From Hyphomicrobium sp. (GTDB taxonomy: Bacteria > Pseudomonadota > Alphaproteobacteria > Rhizobiales > Hyphomicrobiaceae): a stretch of 8,751 nucleotides of DNA. Each line of letters starts with the position of its first letter. Within the stretch, counting starts at the first letter, position 1. The position numbers and the translations under genes are program-made. The DNA lies in the NCBI GenBank assembly GCA_025927515.1, contig JAICLG010000118.1:1-8751 (forward strand). Reading direction: 5' to 3'. Below are positions 1 through 6,235 of this stretch, one piece after another. The notes under the pieces are model-generated. The model saw only the letters and a list, made by a program, of their open reading frames with translations, was not told where the DNA came from and searched no databases.

Positions 1-515
1 GACAAGCCGAAATACGTCGGCGCGAACACGCCCGCAGACCATATGAACGCCGAAAGGATGTTGGCGATCTGAAACTGCCATTGCGGTACGGCATACATTC
101 CGGCGACCACTGGGATGACCGCGCGGACCGGCCCAAAAAAATGGCCAAAGAAAACGCTGAGCGCACCCCATCTCTGAAAAAAGACCTGGCCGCGATCGAC
201 CATCGCCGGATAGCGACTGAACGGCCAGAGATCGCGAATGCCATCCTTGTAATAGAGGCCGATCCAATACGAGATCGCGTAACCGAGCGAGCCTCCGATG
301 CCGGCCCAAATGATAGCCGGTCCAAGAACGGCCATCTCGACGCCGCTTCGTGCAAGGAGCGCCGATATGCCGATCAAGATCGCGGTGCCGGGCCACAGGA
401 TGGAGAGAAAGAAAAAGCTCTCGAGAAACGCCACGACGAATGCCACGGGGCCGGCCCAATCTTCGTTTGCCCTCACGAACGCGACGGTGGCGTCGACAAA
501 ATCCTGCACATTCAT
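1..515 (-). CDS. DedA-family integral membrane protein (partial, 3' end outside window)
   Basis: I translated the minus strand from the ATG at 513-515 and got 171 codons without a stop before the window edge, so the C-terminus is missing. The protein is strongly hydrophobic. It shows the DedA/SNARE-associated layout: an N-terminal helix pair with FLESFFF (about residues 30-36) and WPGTA (41-45), a glycine-rich membrane segment GSLGYAISYWIG (75-86), and the family signature FFGHFFGPVRAVIPVVAGM (122-140). DedA proteins are inner-membrane proteins linked to undecaprenyl-phosphate or phospholipid translocation and membrane homeostasis; the substrate here cannot be read from sequence. In well-studied E. 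coli members an arginine lies six residues before the second conserved arginine; here that place is His125, with Arg131 kept. An in-frame stop (TAA) lies shortly upstream and there is no earlier ATG, so the start is fairly secure, although the ribosome binding site is weak. The same-strand lipoprotein gene ends 109 bases upstream. Confidence 0.88.
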   Translation of the reverse strand, partial: MNVQDFVDATVAFVRANEDWAGPVAFVVAFLESFFFLSILWPGTAILIGISALLARSGVEMAVLGPAIIWAGIGGSLGYAISYWIGLYYKDGIRDLWPFSRYPAMVDRGQVFFQRWGALSVFFGHFFGPVRAVIPVVAGMYAVPQWQFQIANILSAFIWSAGVFAPTYFGL

Positions 516-624
516 GAAAGAGCTTTCAAGTCGAGCGAGAGCACACGGCGGAGCTTATTTCTATGATCTGCCTCGGACAAATAGGTGGCCCAGGCATTTC
601 TTCAATCAATCACGTCGGGAATGT

Positions 625-1098
625 CTATCGGCAGCGTTGCGCAATCTCACGTGCAAGTTCGTGGGACACCTCGTTCGCAAGCATTACGCCGCGCGCCACC
701 TGCGCATGTGTCAGCCCAGTCTGGGCGGCGGAACTGCGAAGCAATGCGGGCCCGCGGTCGGCTTCGTCCTTGCCGTGGGCCAGTTCATCGCAAGACAATT
801 GTTTGCGCATTTTGCTGTACGCCATGAGGCGTACGCCGGAAGCGTATTCATGTGGCCCGGCGGGCTGCCTCATCCATGCCCGCGATTTGTCCGCCATGTA
901 GGAATCGTAGACCATTTTGCGCTGGCTGATGCAGACATTGCTGTCATCGACGCATTTGAGGCCGCGTTGCTGACCAAGCGCAGGGTCTACCGCGCCGCCG
1001 CACCCCGCGATCCCGATACACGAGACGACAGCTGCAAGCGACGAAAGAGCCTTATGTTCGAACAACGCATAGCGGAATATTGTCAAAGCGAATCTCAA
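625..1098 (-). CDS. Small conserved hypothetical lipoprotein
   Basis: This 157-codon minus-strand frame begins with a hydrophobic segment (ALSSLAAVVSCIGIAGC, residues 17-33) ending in a lipobox, I-A-G-C. That predicts signal peptidase II cleavage and lipidation at Cys33, with the protein anchored in the cell envelope. The mature part has four further cysteines (49, 56, 103, 156), charged helices, and a C-terminal half with helical character (LTHAQVARGVMLANEV). I recognise the general type as an uncharacterised rhizobial protein but cannot name a function. The start is uncertain: TTG at 1098 gives a long n-region, and TTG codons at 1086 and 1065 are also in frame; no ATG is available before the upstream stop. 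It is divergent from the quinone reductase gene (147 bases between starts) and lies upstream of the DedA gene on the same strand. A 295-codon frame on the opposite strand is treated as a shadow. Confidence 0.75.
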   Translation of the reverse strand: MRFALTIFRYALFEHKALSSLAAVVSCIGIAGCGGAVDPALGQQRGLKCVDDSNVCISQRKMVYDSYMADKSRAWMRQPAGPHEYASGVRLMAYSKMRKQLSCDELAHGKDEADRGPALLRSSAAQTGLTHAQVARGVMLANEVSHELAREIAQRCR

Positions 1099-1245
1099 CC
1101 TATTGCTAGGAATGGCGGTAGGAACTCAGCATGGCGGTCTCGTGGCAGACGCAGGTCGGAGCGCGAATTGCACGCTGATCTCTAATGGGATTCGTCCCCC
1201 GCCGCCTGTTTATCCAGGTTTGCGTTCAGAAAAGGAGCCCGAGAT

Positions 1246-2214
1246 ATGGCGTACGCAGTACAAATCCACGCCACTGGTGGGCCCGAGGTCCTGACGTACG
1301 AGGACATCGAGGTGGCCGAACCAGGCGCCGGCGAGGTTCTGCTCCGCCAGCATGCGATCGGCATCAATTTCATCGATATCTATCATCGCAATGGCCTCTA
1401 CAAGCTTCCCGAATTGCCGGCAGTTCTCGGCTCGGAAGGGGCCGGCGAGGTGATCGCGGTCGGACCCGGCGTGGACACGTTCAAGGTCGGTGACCGAGCG
1501 GCCTATGGGAGTGCGATCGGAGCCTATGCCGAGATCCGGCGCGTGCCAGCGGACAAGCTCGTGAAGCTGCCGGATGGTATTGATTACGACACGGCAGCCG
1601 CCATGATGCTGCAGGGGATGACGGCGCGCTACCTGCTTCGGGAAACGTTCCGGGTGGGGCCCGAGACGACCCTCCTGTTTCATGCGGCGGCCGGGGGCGT
1701 CGGCCTGATCGCCTGCCAATGGGCGCATGCGCTAGGTGCGACGATTATAGGAACCGTGAGTTCCGACGAGAAGGCAGAACTCGCCAAATCCTACGGATGC
1801 ACACACACCATCAATACGAAGCGTGAAGACTTTGCGGCACGCGTAATGGAATTGACCGGCGGCCAGGGGTGCGATGTCGTTTACGATTCTATCGGCAAGG
1901 ATGCATTTCCGAAATCGCTCGACTGTCTGAAGCCAAAGGGATTGTGGGTGTCGTTTGGCAACTCGTCCGGACCAATTCCTCCTTTCGAACTAACGGCCCT
2001 GAAAGGCTCGCTTTTCGCCACGCGTCCGTCGCTTTTTGCTTATACCGCGAAACGAGAGGACCTTGAGCAGAACGCGGCCGAGCTGTTCGGAATGGTCTTG
2101 GCAGGACGAATAAAGATTGCCGTCAACCATCGCTATGCTCTTCGCGATGCCGCCGATGCCCACCGTGATCTCGCCGCGCGACGAACCACGGGTTCGATCA
2201 TTCTCGTTCCATAA
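1246..2214 (+). CDS. qor: NADPH:quinone oxidoreductase, zeta-crystallin type (MDR superfamily)
   Basis: The 322-residue product is full length for the QOR/zeta-crystallin family, cytosolic enzymes that reduce quinones with NADPH, usually one electron at a time. Visible hallmarks are the N-terminal GroES-like domain with ATGGPEVL (9-16), the family segment NFIDIYHRNGLY (41-52), LGSEGAGEV (61-69), VGDRAAY (81-87), and the nucleotide-binding loop HAAAGGVG (146-153). After the second strand, SSDEK (172-176) fits NADPH rather than NADH preference. The cysteine ligands for catalytic or structural zinc found in alcohol dehydrogenases are absent, as expected. ATG at 1246 is preceded by AGGAG at a good distance, so the start is secure. 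The glutathione transferase gene follows within a few bases, which points to a shared transcript and a joint role in handling quinones or electrophiles. The acceptor substrate in vivo is not predictable. Confidence 0.95.
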   Translation: MAYAVQIHATGGPEVLTYEDIEVAEPGAGEVLLRQHAIGINFIDIYHRNGLYKLPELPAVLGSEGAGEVIAVGPGVDTFKVGDRAAYGSAIGAYAEIRRVPADKLVKLPDGIDYDTAAAMMLQGMTARYLLRETFRVGPETTLLFHAAAGGVGLIACQWAHALGATIIGTVSSDEKAELAKSYGCTHTINTKREDFAARVMELTGGQGCDVVYDSIGKDAFPKSLDCLKPKGLWVSFGNSSGPIPPFELTALKGSLFATRPSLFAYTAKREDLEQNAAELFGMVLAGRIKIAVNHRYALRDAADAHRDLAARRTTGSIILVP

Positions 2215-2222
2215 GGATGGAC

Positions 2223-2888
2223 ATGCAGGACGACGGACAAGAAGAAGAGATCGTTTTCTACTTCTGGTCGACTCCCAACGGATACAAAATCGCGATCATG
2301 CTCGAAGAGCTTGGCGCGCCCTATCGCGTCCAGTTCATCGATCTGAGCAAAGGCGAGCAGTTTGCCCCGTCGTTTCTCCTGGTCTCGCCGAACAATCGTA
2401 TTCCCGCCATCCTCGATCCAGACGGACCCGACGGCCAACCCATATCGATTTTTGAATCGGGCGCTATCCTTCAGTACCTCGGACGCAAATTCGGCGCGTT
2501 TTATCCGACGAGCGAGCGCGCCAAGGCGGAAGTCGATCAATGGCTCTTCTGGCAAGTGGGCGGGCTTGGCCCGATGGCTGGGCAATGCAACTATTTCCGC
2601 TCCTATGCGCCGGAAAAGATTCAGTCCGCGATCGACCGTTACACGACGGAGGTCGCGCGATTATACGGCGTAATGGAAAAGCGTCTGGAGGATCGGGACT
2701 ATCTGGTGGGAGCTTACTCGATCGCAGACATCGCCAGTTTCCCATGGGTGCGGAACTGGCGCTCGCTCGGTCAGGATATACGGAAATTTCCCCAGCTCGA
2801 GCGCTGGCTCGATCGCATTGCGAAGCGCCCAGCCGTCATCAGAGGTCTCGATTTGAAGAAGGCGGAAGATCCGCGGAAGTTAGCCTAA
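2223..2888 (+). CDS. Glutathione S-transferase family protein, YfcG/Nu-class-like
   Basis: This is a complete two-domain GST of about 221 residues. Numbering from the ATG at 2217, the thioredoxin-like domain carries STPNGYK (18-24), NNRIPAI (59-65) and ESGAI (80-84). These match the TPNGxK and glutathione-binding elements of E. coli YfcG, a disulfide-bond reductase that uses Thr/Asn rather than a catalytic Cys or Tyr. The helical domain has GGLGPMAGQ (115-123), also typical of that class, and the N-capping region YSIADIASFPW (167-177). The protein should be cytosolic and dimeric, with a likely role in disulfide or peroxide reduction with glutathione. I chose ATG 2223 because AAGGA at 2213-2217 sits five bases upstream; ATG 2217, two codons earlier, has no usable ribosome binding site. 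The upstream stop codon of the quinone reductase lies inside this signal, so the two genes are probably translationally linked. Confidence 0.92.
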   Translation: MQDDGQEEEIVFYFWSTPNGYKIAIMLEELGAPYRVQFIDLSKGEQFAPSFLLVSPNNRIPAILDPDGPDGQPISIFESGAILQYLGRKFGAFYPTSERAKAEVDQWLFWQVGGLGPMAGQCNYFRSYAPEKIQSAIDRYTTEVARLYGVMEKRLEDRDYLVGAYSIADIASFPWVRNWRSLGQDIRKFPQLERWLDRIAKRPAVIRGLDLKKAEDPRKLA

Positions 2889-2900
2889 TCCGAGATAATC

Positions 2901-3164
2901 TTACGGGCGCCCTAGGCTCTCCGGATCGACAGAGCGTCCCGTGACACGATGGAAGGCCATCGCTCCCAGGACTTTGTTCGACTGGACGTAGCGCGTCGCA
3001 TCCCATGCCGTTTCTGGCTGTGTGGAGGTGAAGGAGGTGCCCTCGCTCCCGTGGGCAAGGTCGGTGAGGCCAATGTACGACGGCCGGGTGCCGCTGTTCT
3101 GCGCGCAGCCCGCAAGCGCCAGGAAGCTCGCGAGCGCGAACCAGCAGCCAAATTTCTGCTCCAT
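2901..3164 (-). CDS. Very small putative lipoprotein
   Basis: The 87-residue product has a classic bacterial lipoprotein start: a short charged n-region (MEQK), a hydrophobic stretch FALASFLALAGC, and lipobox L-A-G-C with Cys20 as the lipidation site. The mature part of about 67 residues is polar and has no domain I recognise (SYIGLTDLAHG, then DATRYVQSNKVLGAMAF near the end). GAGGGAG lies just upstream of ATG 3164 at good spacing; a TTG directly before that ATG would add one residue but leaves too little room for the binding site. The gene converges on the glutathione transferase with only 12 bases between their stop codons. Its own promoter should lie in the long intergenic stretch to its right. 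Function unknown; it is probably a small outer-membrane or periplasm-facing lipoprotein. Confidence 0.75.
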   Translation of the reverse strand: MEQKFGCWFALASFLALAGCAQNSGTRPSYIGLTDLAHGSEGTSFTSTQPETAWDATRYVQSNKVLGAMAFHRVTGRSVDPESLGRP

Positions 3165-3327
3165 CAACTCCCTCGTCCGAGGCCTTTACGTCCCGGACCC
3201 TCCCGCAACCCAGTGAAGACGCTCACCGCGCCTCACCGAATATGGTTACCAGCCGTCGATTGAACCCCCGCTGAATGCGTCGCAGCCCGTCCGCTGCGAG
3301 GCACTTTCAGAGAGGGATTCAAAACAT

Positions 3328-3348
3328 GGTTAGCCAAAGATGGCAACC
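3328..3348. repeat. Inverted repeat / hairpin 1
   Basis: GGTT-(A)-GCCA at 3328-3336 pairs with TGGC-AACC at 3341-3348, giving eight base pairs with one bulged A and a four-base loop AAGA. It is seen directly in the sequence. It lies in the long intergenic gap, about 240 bases before the Sel1-protein start. No T-run follows it on the plus strand, so it is not a simple terminator. Confidence 0.5.
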
Positions 3349-3405
3349 GCCCTTAACAGCCGGTAGCGAGGTGGAGCTTTTCGGAAAAAATGTATCGTTT
3401 TCAGG

Positions 3406-3428
3406 CGTTTCTTGGCGCTGAAGAAACG
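3406..3428. repeat. Inverted repeat / hairpin 2
   Basis: CGTTTCTT at 3406-3413 is the exact reverse complement of AAGAAACG at 3421-3428, separated by seven bases. This is a perfect eight-base dyad, compatible with either an RNA hairpin or a dimeric repressor site. It sits in the A+T-richer half of the gap upstream of the Sel1-repeat gene. Confidence 0.5.
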
Positions 3429-3521
3429 AAGTTTTGCTAAGTGTTACAGCAATTTTGATCGGCCTTTTACGAGATTTCATTCAACCGCTGCGATCCTTTG
3501 ATCCGCACTGAAATGGATGTG

Positions 3522-3557
3522 TTCCCGGACGTTTGGTCCGGAAGCCCCGTTCAGGGC
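3522..3557 (+). repeat. Tandem small hairpins in the leader of the Sel1-repeat gene
   Basis: TTCC(C)GGAC at 3522-3530 pairs with GTCCGGAA at 3536-3543: eight pairs with one bulged C and loop GTTTG. Directly after it GCCC (3544-3547) pairs with GGGC (3554-3557). The pair ends 13 bases before the AGGAG ribosome binding site at 3571-3575. If the transcript starts upstream, they would form a structured 5' leader. Confidence 0.45.
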
Positions 3558-3584
3558 GTCTATAGCGGCTAGGAGTATTTTGAA

Positions 3585-3857
3585 ATGTCACGCATGGACA
3601 TGTCTTCGCGAGAGATCGTGGAGTATGCAGCCCAAGGCGGTCACCACGACGCGCTGTTCGAGCTGGGCCTCAGCTATTGCACGGGACGGGATGGCAGGGT
3701 CGATATGGTTGAAGCGCACAAATGGTTCAACATCGCTGCGATGCGCGGTAACGACGACGCGAAGCGATACCGCCTCGAACTCGCGCGCGACATGACCCGG
3801 GCCGAAATCACGCAGGCCCAGCGGCTTGCCCGCGAATGGCTGTCTTCGGTCCACTAG
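3585..3857 (+). CDS. Short Sel1-repeat (SLR) protein
   Basis: The 90-residue product contains one clear Sel1-like repeat at about residues 21-56: DALFELGLSYCTG, then DMVEAHKWFNIAA, then MRGN. This matches the DAxxxLGxxYxxG ... AxxWxxxAAxxGN pattern. A second helical part follows (AKRYRLELARDM; EITQAQRLAREWL). SLR modules are alpha/alpha solenoids related to TPRs that mediate protein-protein contact; one repeat is short for the family, so the protein may act as an adaptor or a small dimer. There is no signal peptide, so it is probably cytoplasmic. AGGAG at 3571-3575 is nine bases before ATG 3585, supporting this start; ATG codons four and six residues in are less well placed. It converges on the 206-residue exported protein with 59 bases between their ends. 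The partner is unknown. Confidence 0.88.
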   Translation: MSRMDMSSREIVEYAAQGGHHDALFELGLSYCTGRDGRVDMVEAHKWFNIAAMRGNDDAKRYRLELARDMTRAEITQAQRLAREWLSSVH

Positions 3858-3884
3858 CACGCGATTTCATGCAGTTGGCCGCAA

Positions 3885-3910
3885 GGGCTGAAGGCTGATC
3901 CAGCAAGCCC
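3885..3910. terminator. Possible bidirectional hairpin between convergent genes
   Basis: GGGCT (3885-3889) pairs with AGCCC (3906-3910), and inside it GCTG (3894-3897) pairs with CAGC (3901-3904) around a three-base loop ATC. It lies in the 59-base gap between the converging Sel1-repeat and exported-protein genes, where a terminator is expected. There is no T-tract on either side, so intrinsic termination is only a possibility. Confidence 0.3.
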
Positions 3911-3916
3911 GCGCCG

Positions 3917-4537
3917 TTAGCATTTGGAAAAGAAGGAAGACAGACACTTCCAAGAGGTCTTGGCGGCCTTCCCGACAGCCGAACCCGCCTTGCCGAGGGC
4001 GGATGTCGCAGATTTTGCTGCATCGCCAGCTGTTTTCTGCGTTTGCGCTAAACTGTCACCCGCAGACTTCGCGCTCTTTTCCACCATTTCCTGAACGGTT
4101 TTTGGCGGCGCATCGCTGGTCGCTTCATCCGGTATTTTTTGCCCGGCGGGCTCCGCGTCATCCGGCGCTACGGCGCTGACCGAGGTGCCGGGTACGGATA
4201 TGGCGGACGGCTCCGTATGCTGTGTGGCGGCACTTTGCTGAGGCGCACCACCGAGCACACCATCCAGGCCCGTCGGAATAGTGAATTCCTTGCGCGCGCC
4301 CTGGCAGGGCGTTGTGTTGGCGCGATCGATCGCGCAGCTTGCGTGAGGGCCGGCCTTCGCGAGCGCCGTGATGCAATAGAGCTTTGTAACGGTACTGGCT
4401 GGGCTGGAACCGTTTACAACGCAGTCGTAATTGGCGTCGGGACCGGAGCATTTGACGCAGATCTCCGCAGCCGCCACCGAAGTGGACAGCAGTACAAGCC
4501 AAGCTGCGCACAGATTTGATCTCAATCCAATGGCCAC
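3917..4537 (-). CDS. Exported cysteine-rich hypothetical protein with Ala/Lys-rich tail
   Basis: The 206-residue product starts at GTG 4537, with GGGGA five bases upstream. A signal peptide is clear: SNLCAAWLVLLSTSVAAA, with likely cleavage after Ala24. The mature N-terminal part (25-80) holds six cysteines at 27, 30, 39, 55, 68 and 78, beginning with a CxxC (CVKC), and is probably a small disulfide-bonded domain. A low-complexity Pro/Ala/Ser linker (about 96-145) follows. The tail (about 147-197) is rich in Ala, Lys, Ser and Gly, with repeated KSA/KTAGDAAKSA-like blocks suggesting an amphipathic helix, and the extreme C-terminus has two more cysteines (198, 206). I do not recognise a named family; such proteins occur as uncharacterised exported proteins in rhizobia. 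The location should be periplasmic or secreted. A role in metal binding or envelope association is only a guess. The gene is divergent from the tRNA gene. Confidence 0.8.
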   Translation of the reverse strand: MAIGLRSNLCAAWLVLLSTSVAAAEICVKCSGPDANYDCVVNGSSPASTVTKLYCITALAKAGPHASCAIDRANTTPCQGARKEFTIPTGLDGVLGGAPQQSAATQHTEPSAISVPGTSVSAVAPDDAEPAGQKIPDEATSDAPPKTVQEMVEKSAKSAGDSLAQTQKTAGDAAKSATSALGKAGSAVGKAAKTSWKCLSSFFSKC

Positions 4538-4654
4538 GGCGGTCCCCGTTCCGCTACCCGTAATATTGGTTTCAGGACACTAGGACGACTTTAGGGCGCC
4601 GACCAGTGCCGGGAGCTTATGCCCAGGCCAACTTTTAACAGTTGAGGCGCTTGC

Positions 4655-4682
4655 TTGCATTGCGGCGGAGCCCCCTCTATAG
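4655..4682 (+). promoter_or_regulatory. Candidate promoter of the tRNA-Ser gene
   Basis: TTGCAT (4655-4660) and CTATAG (4677-4682), separated by 16 bases, resemble housekeeping -35 and -10 boxes and lie about 20 bases before the mature tRNA 5' end. The -10 is embedded in a dyad, CCCCT-CTAT-AGGGG. The assignment is by position and resemblance only. Confidence 0.35.
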
Positions 4683-4703
4683 GGGTGCCACCCACTGGTT
4701 TGG

Positions 4704-4793
4704 GGAGACGTGGCCGAGTGGCTGAAGGCAACGGTTTGCTAAATCGTCATACGCTTTAAAGGCGTATCGAGGGTTCGAATCCCTCCGTCTCCG
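4704..4793 (+). tRNA. tRNA-Ser (anticodon GCT)
   Basis: This is a complete class II tRNA of 90 bases. The acceptor stem GGAGACG (4704-4710) pairs with CGTCTCC (4786-4792), followed by discriminator G4793 and an encoded CCA at 4794-4796. The D arm is GCC/GGC. The anticodon stem 4731-4735/4743-4747 encloses loop TTGCTAA, with anticodon GCT at 4738-4740, which reads AGC and AGU serine codons. A long variable arm, ATACGC/GCGTAT, and the T arm GAGGG-TTCGAAT-CCCTC are intact. The long variable arm and G73 are serine identity features. The gene sits at the boundary between the GC-rich left part and the A+T-richer glycan genes. Confidence 0.98.
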
Positions 4794-4796
4794 CCA

Positions 4797-5005
4797 TGGG
4801 TTGTTGAGATCACGAGAGGCCTTCAACAGTCATCCTCTCCGCCGAAATTGAAGGCGCTTGACAGCGACGGCACTACACAGAGCAGGCGGCATTTCATTTA
4901 TCGCCCCGTCGTTCGTTAGGATGCGCGCACGCCAGTCCCGAAGAATCAATCCCCCGTCGAGAACTGGCCTTGCGGTACTAGCGGCTTTACAGCGCGCGTG
5001 CGCAC
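4797..5005. other. Gene-free gap between tRNA-Ser and glycosyltransferase gene
   Basis: These 209 bases lie between the 3' ends of two converging units. I see no supported gene. Two mutually exclusive small hairpins follow the tRNA: TGTTGA 4802-4807 with TCAACA 4823-4828, and GAGAGG 4814-4819 with CCTCTC 4834-4839. Neither has a clear T-run. No second copy of the tRNA 3' end and no integrase remnant is visible here. Confidence 0.5.
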
Positions 5006-6226
5006 CTATTGGACGACTTGATCATCGAACTCTTTATCTGGGCTATATCTGGAATTGTTTTCCGCCGCGCGGCAGATTTCAAAGTAAGCCTCGCAGTCTG
5101 CAAAACTAACAATTTCAGACCGCCAATGCTGATTGTATTTTTTAATCTCGTTGAACACGGCGCCGGCTTCATCAAAAATGACCCTTTGATAGCCTAGATA
5201 TTCGAGATCGAGCGCCAGCCGCTCGAGATCATTCGGCAAACGGTAACTAGGCAGGTTCGGAAAAGTATCCGACCAACTTCCTGCGAATCGCAAAACGCCA
5301 TCAGTATTTTCCGTTGGGTCCAGCGCAAGGACGGGCTCCGCATCCAACAACGCGGCGCTTAAGGGAACAACACGTATCATCCGGTTGTTGCCTCTAAGCT
5401 GTTTTAAGCGCCCGAAATCTAACCTCTGACGCAACTCGTTCAATGGATCCCGAGTGCGAAATGCTGCATCCATCGTTGTTTGATCCGGATGCAGCCTCCT
5501 AAAAATCGGAAGCATTTGTTCCCTGAGCGTTGCCTTCTCATCTCCGAAACTTTTGCCATGGAGATGAGTGACGAAAACGCCACCAGCAACCAAATGTCGC
5601 CATCCAAGCTTTCTTGCCCGATAGCAAAAATCCGACTCCTCGCCATAGCCGCGAGGGAAGTGCTCACAATCCAGAAATCCGATCTCATGTATACTTCTGC
5701 GATTGATAAGCATGCAGAATCCGACGTTCGTGTGCACGGGCACGAAAATGGATCTCGCCTCTTCGAAAGCAATCTCGGCAAGCTTCCTGTCAGATATCGG
5801 GAGGCGATGAACTTCTCCCCACTTCGCCCTCGGATAACAGCTTATGTGGCTTCCATTCTGGTTCGTAACCGGATTTACGGAACAGACCTGCACGTCGCTT
5901 TCTAGAGCCTCGATCATCACATCCAGCCAATGATCGTAAACAACGGTATCGCTGTTCAGTAACAGCGGATGAGTATCGGGTAACGCCTGTAAACCGCGAT
6001 TGGCGGTTTGCGTGAAACCCACGTTGCTATTATTTCTCCAAATCGAGACTCTATCGTCGCTCAAATACTCACGAAATGCATCAGCGACGATGCCATCCGT
6101 ACTCGCATCGTCAATGCAAATAACTTTGAATCGACTTTCTACTTTAGCATTGAGTACGGACGATAAGCACTGTTTGGCAAGTTCGAGCTGGTTGAAAATA
6201 GGAATTATTATGCTAATGCTGGCCAC
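5006..6226 (-). CDS. GT2-family glycosyltransferase with additional C-terminal domain
   Basis: This 406-residue protein begins with a typical GT-A fold glycosyltransferase domain (about 1-250). It shows SISIIIPIFNQ, the nucleotide-binding CIDDAS (37-42), NVGFTQTANRG, the DXD-like LLNSDT (89-94), and the acceptor-side GYGEESDFCYRARKLGW (193-209), the ED-type catalytic base region. Such enzymes transfer a sugar from a nucleotide donor during polysaccharide or O-antigen assembly at the inner face of the membrane. Residues about 282-387 form an extra region (VLALDPTEN, then YRLPNDLERLALDLEYLG) that loosely recalls the start of a GT4 domain found fused to GT2 domains in some alphaproteobacteria; if so it is truncated here. 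I prefer GTG 6226, with AGGTGA five bases upstream; GTG 6235 adds three residues but lacks a ribosome binding site. The upstream fusion gene stops nine bases before this start, implying one operon and translational coupling. Confidence 0.9.
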   Translation of the reverse strand: MASISIIIPIFNQLELAKQCLSSVLNAKVESRFKVICIDDASTDGIVADAFREYLSDDRVSIWRNNSNVGFTQTANRGLQALPDTHPLLLNSDTVVYDHWLDVMIEALESDVQVCSVNPVTNQNGSHISCYPRAKWGEVHRLPISDRKLAEIAFEEARSIFVPVHTNVGFCMLINRRSIHEIGFLDCEHFPRGYGEESDFCYRARKLGWRHLVAGGVFVTHLHGKSFGDEKATLREQMLPIFRRLHPDQTTMDAAFRTRDPLNELRQRLDFGRLKQLRGNNRMIRVVPLSAALLDAEPVLALDPTENTDGVLRFAGSWSDTFPNLPSYRLPNDLERLALDLEYLGYQRVIFDEAGAVFNEIKKYNQHWRSEIVSFADCEAYFEICRAAENNSRYSPDKEFDDQVVQ

Positions 6227-6235
6227 GCCATTCAC

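Larger units (their letters stand above)
3165..3584. other. Intergenic region of ~420 bases with clustered inverted repeats
   Basis: This gap separates the divergent small lipoprotein (minus) and Sel1-repeat (plus) genes, so it must hold promoters for both. I see no convincing coding frame. Its left third is GC-rich; the part from about 3310 to 3520 is clearly richer in A+T, with runs such as a palindromic TTTTCGGAAAA. Three separate inverted repeats capable of forming hairpins are annotated individually. I cannot assign promoter boxes with confidence. It could be a regulatory region or hold a small RNA gene. Confidence 0.5.

Noticed and set aside
81..566. 161-codon plus-strand frame
   Set aside because: It lies antisense to the DedA gene and its product is a highly charged, low-complexity string without family features.
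298..1185. Long open frame on the plus strand (295 codons) over the lipoprotein and DedA start
   Set aside because: It is antisense to two better-supported genes with a lipobox and a DedA signature. Its product is Arg/Ala-rich with no domain, and no ribosome binding site fits its start. It looks like an antisense shadow in GC-rich DNA.
1210..1728. 172-codon minus-strand frame inside the quinone reductase
   Set aside because: It is antisense to a clearly real, complete enzyme; the product has no recognisable motif.
2133..2585. 150-codon minus-strand frame across the qor/GST junction
   Set aside because: It overlaps two well-supported genes on the other strand and shows shadow-type composition.
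4139..4519. 126-codon plus-strand frame antisense to the exported protein
   Set aside because: The opposite strand has a signal peptide, ribosome binding site and patterned cysteines; this frame has none of these.
4858..5109. 83-codon plus-strand frame downstream of the tRNA
   Set aside because: It overlaps the end of the glycosyltransferase gene, has no ribosome binding site and no resemblance to known proteins, so it was not called as a gene or integrase remnant.
5480..5905. 141-codon plus-strand frame inside the GT2 gene
   Set aside because: It is antisense to catalytic motifs of the glycosyltransferase and lacks any supporting feature.
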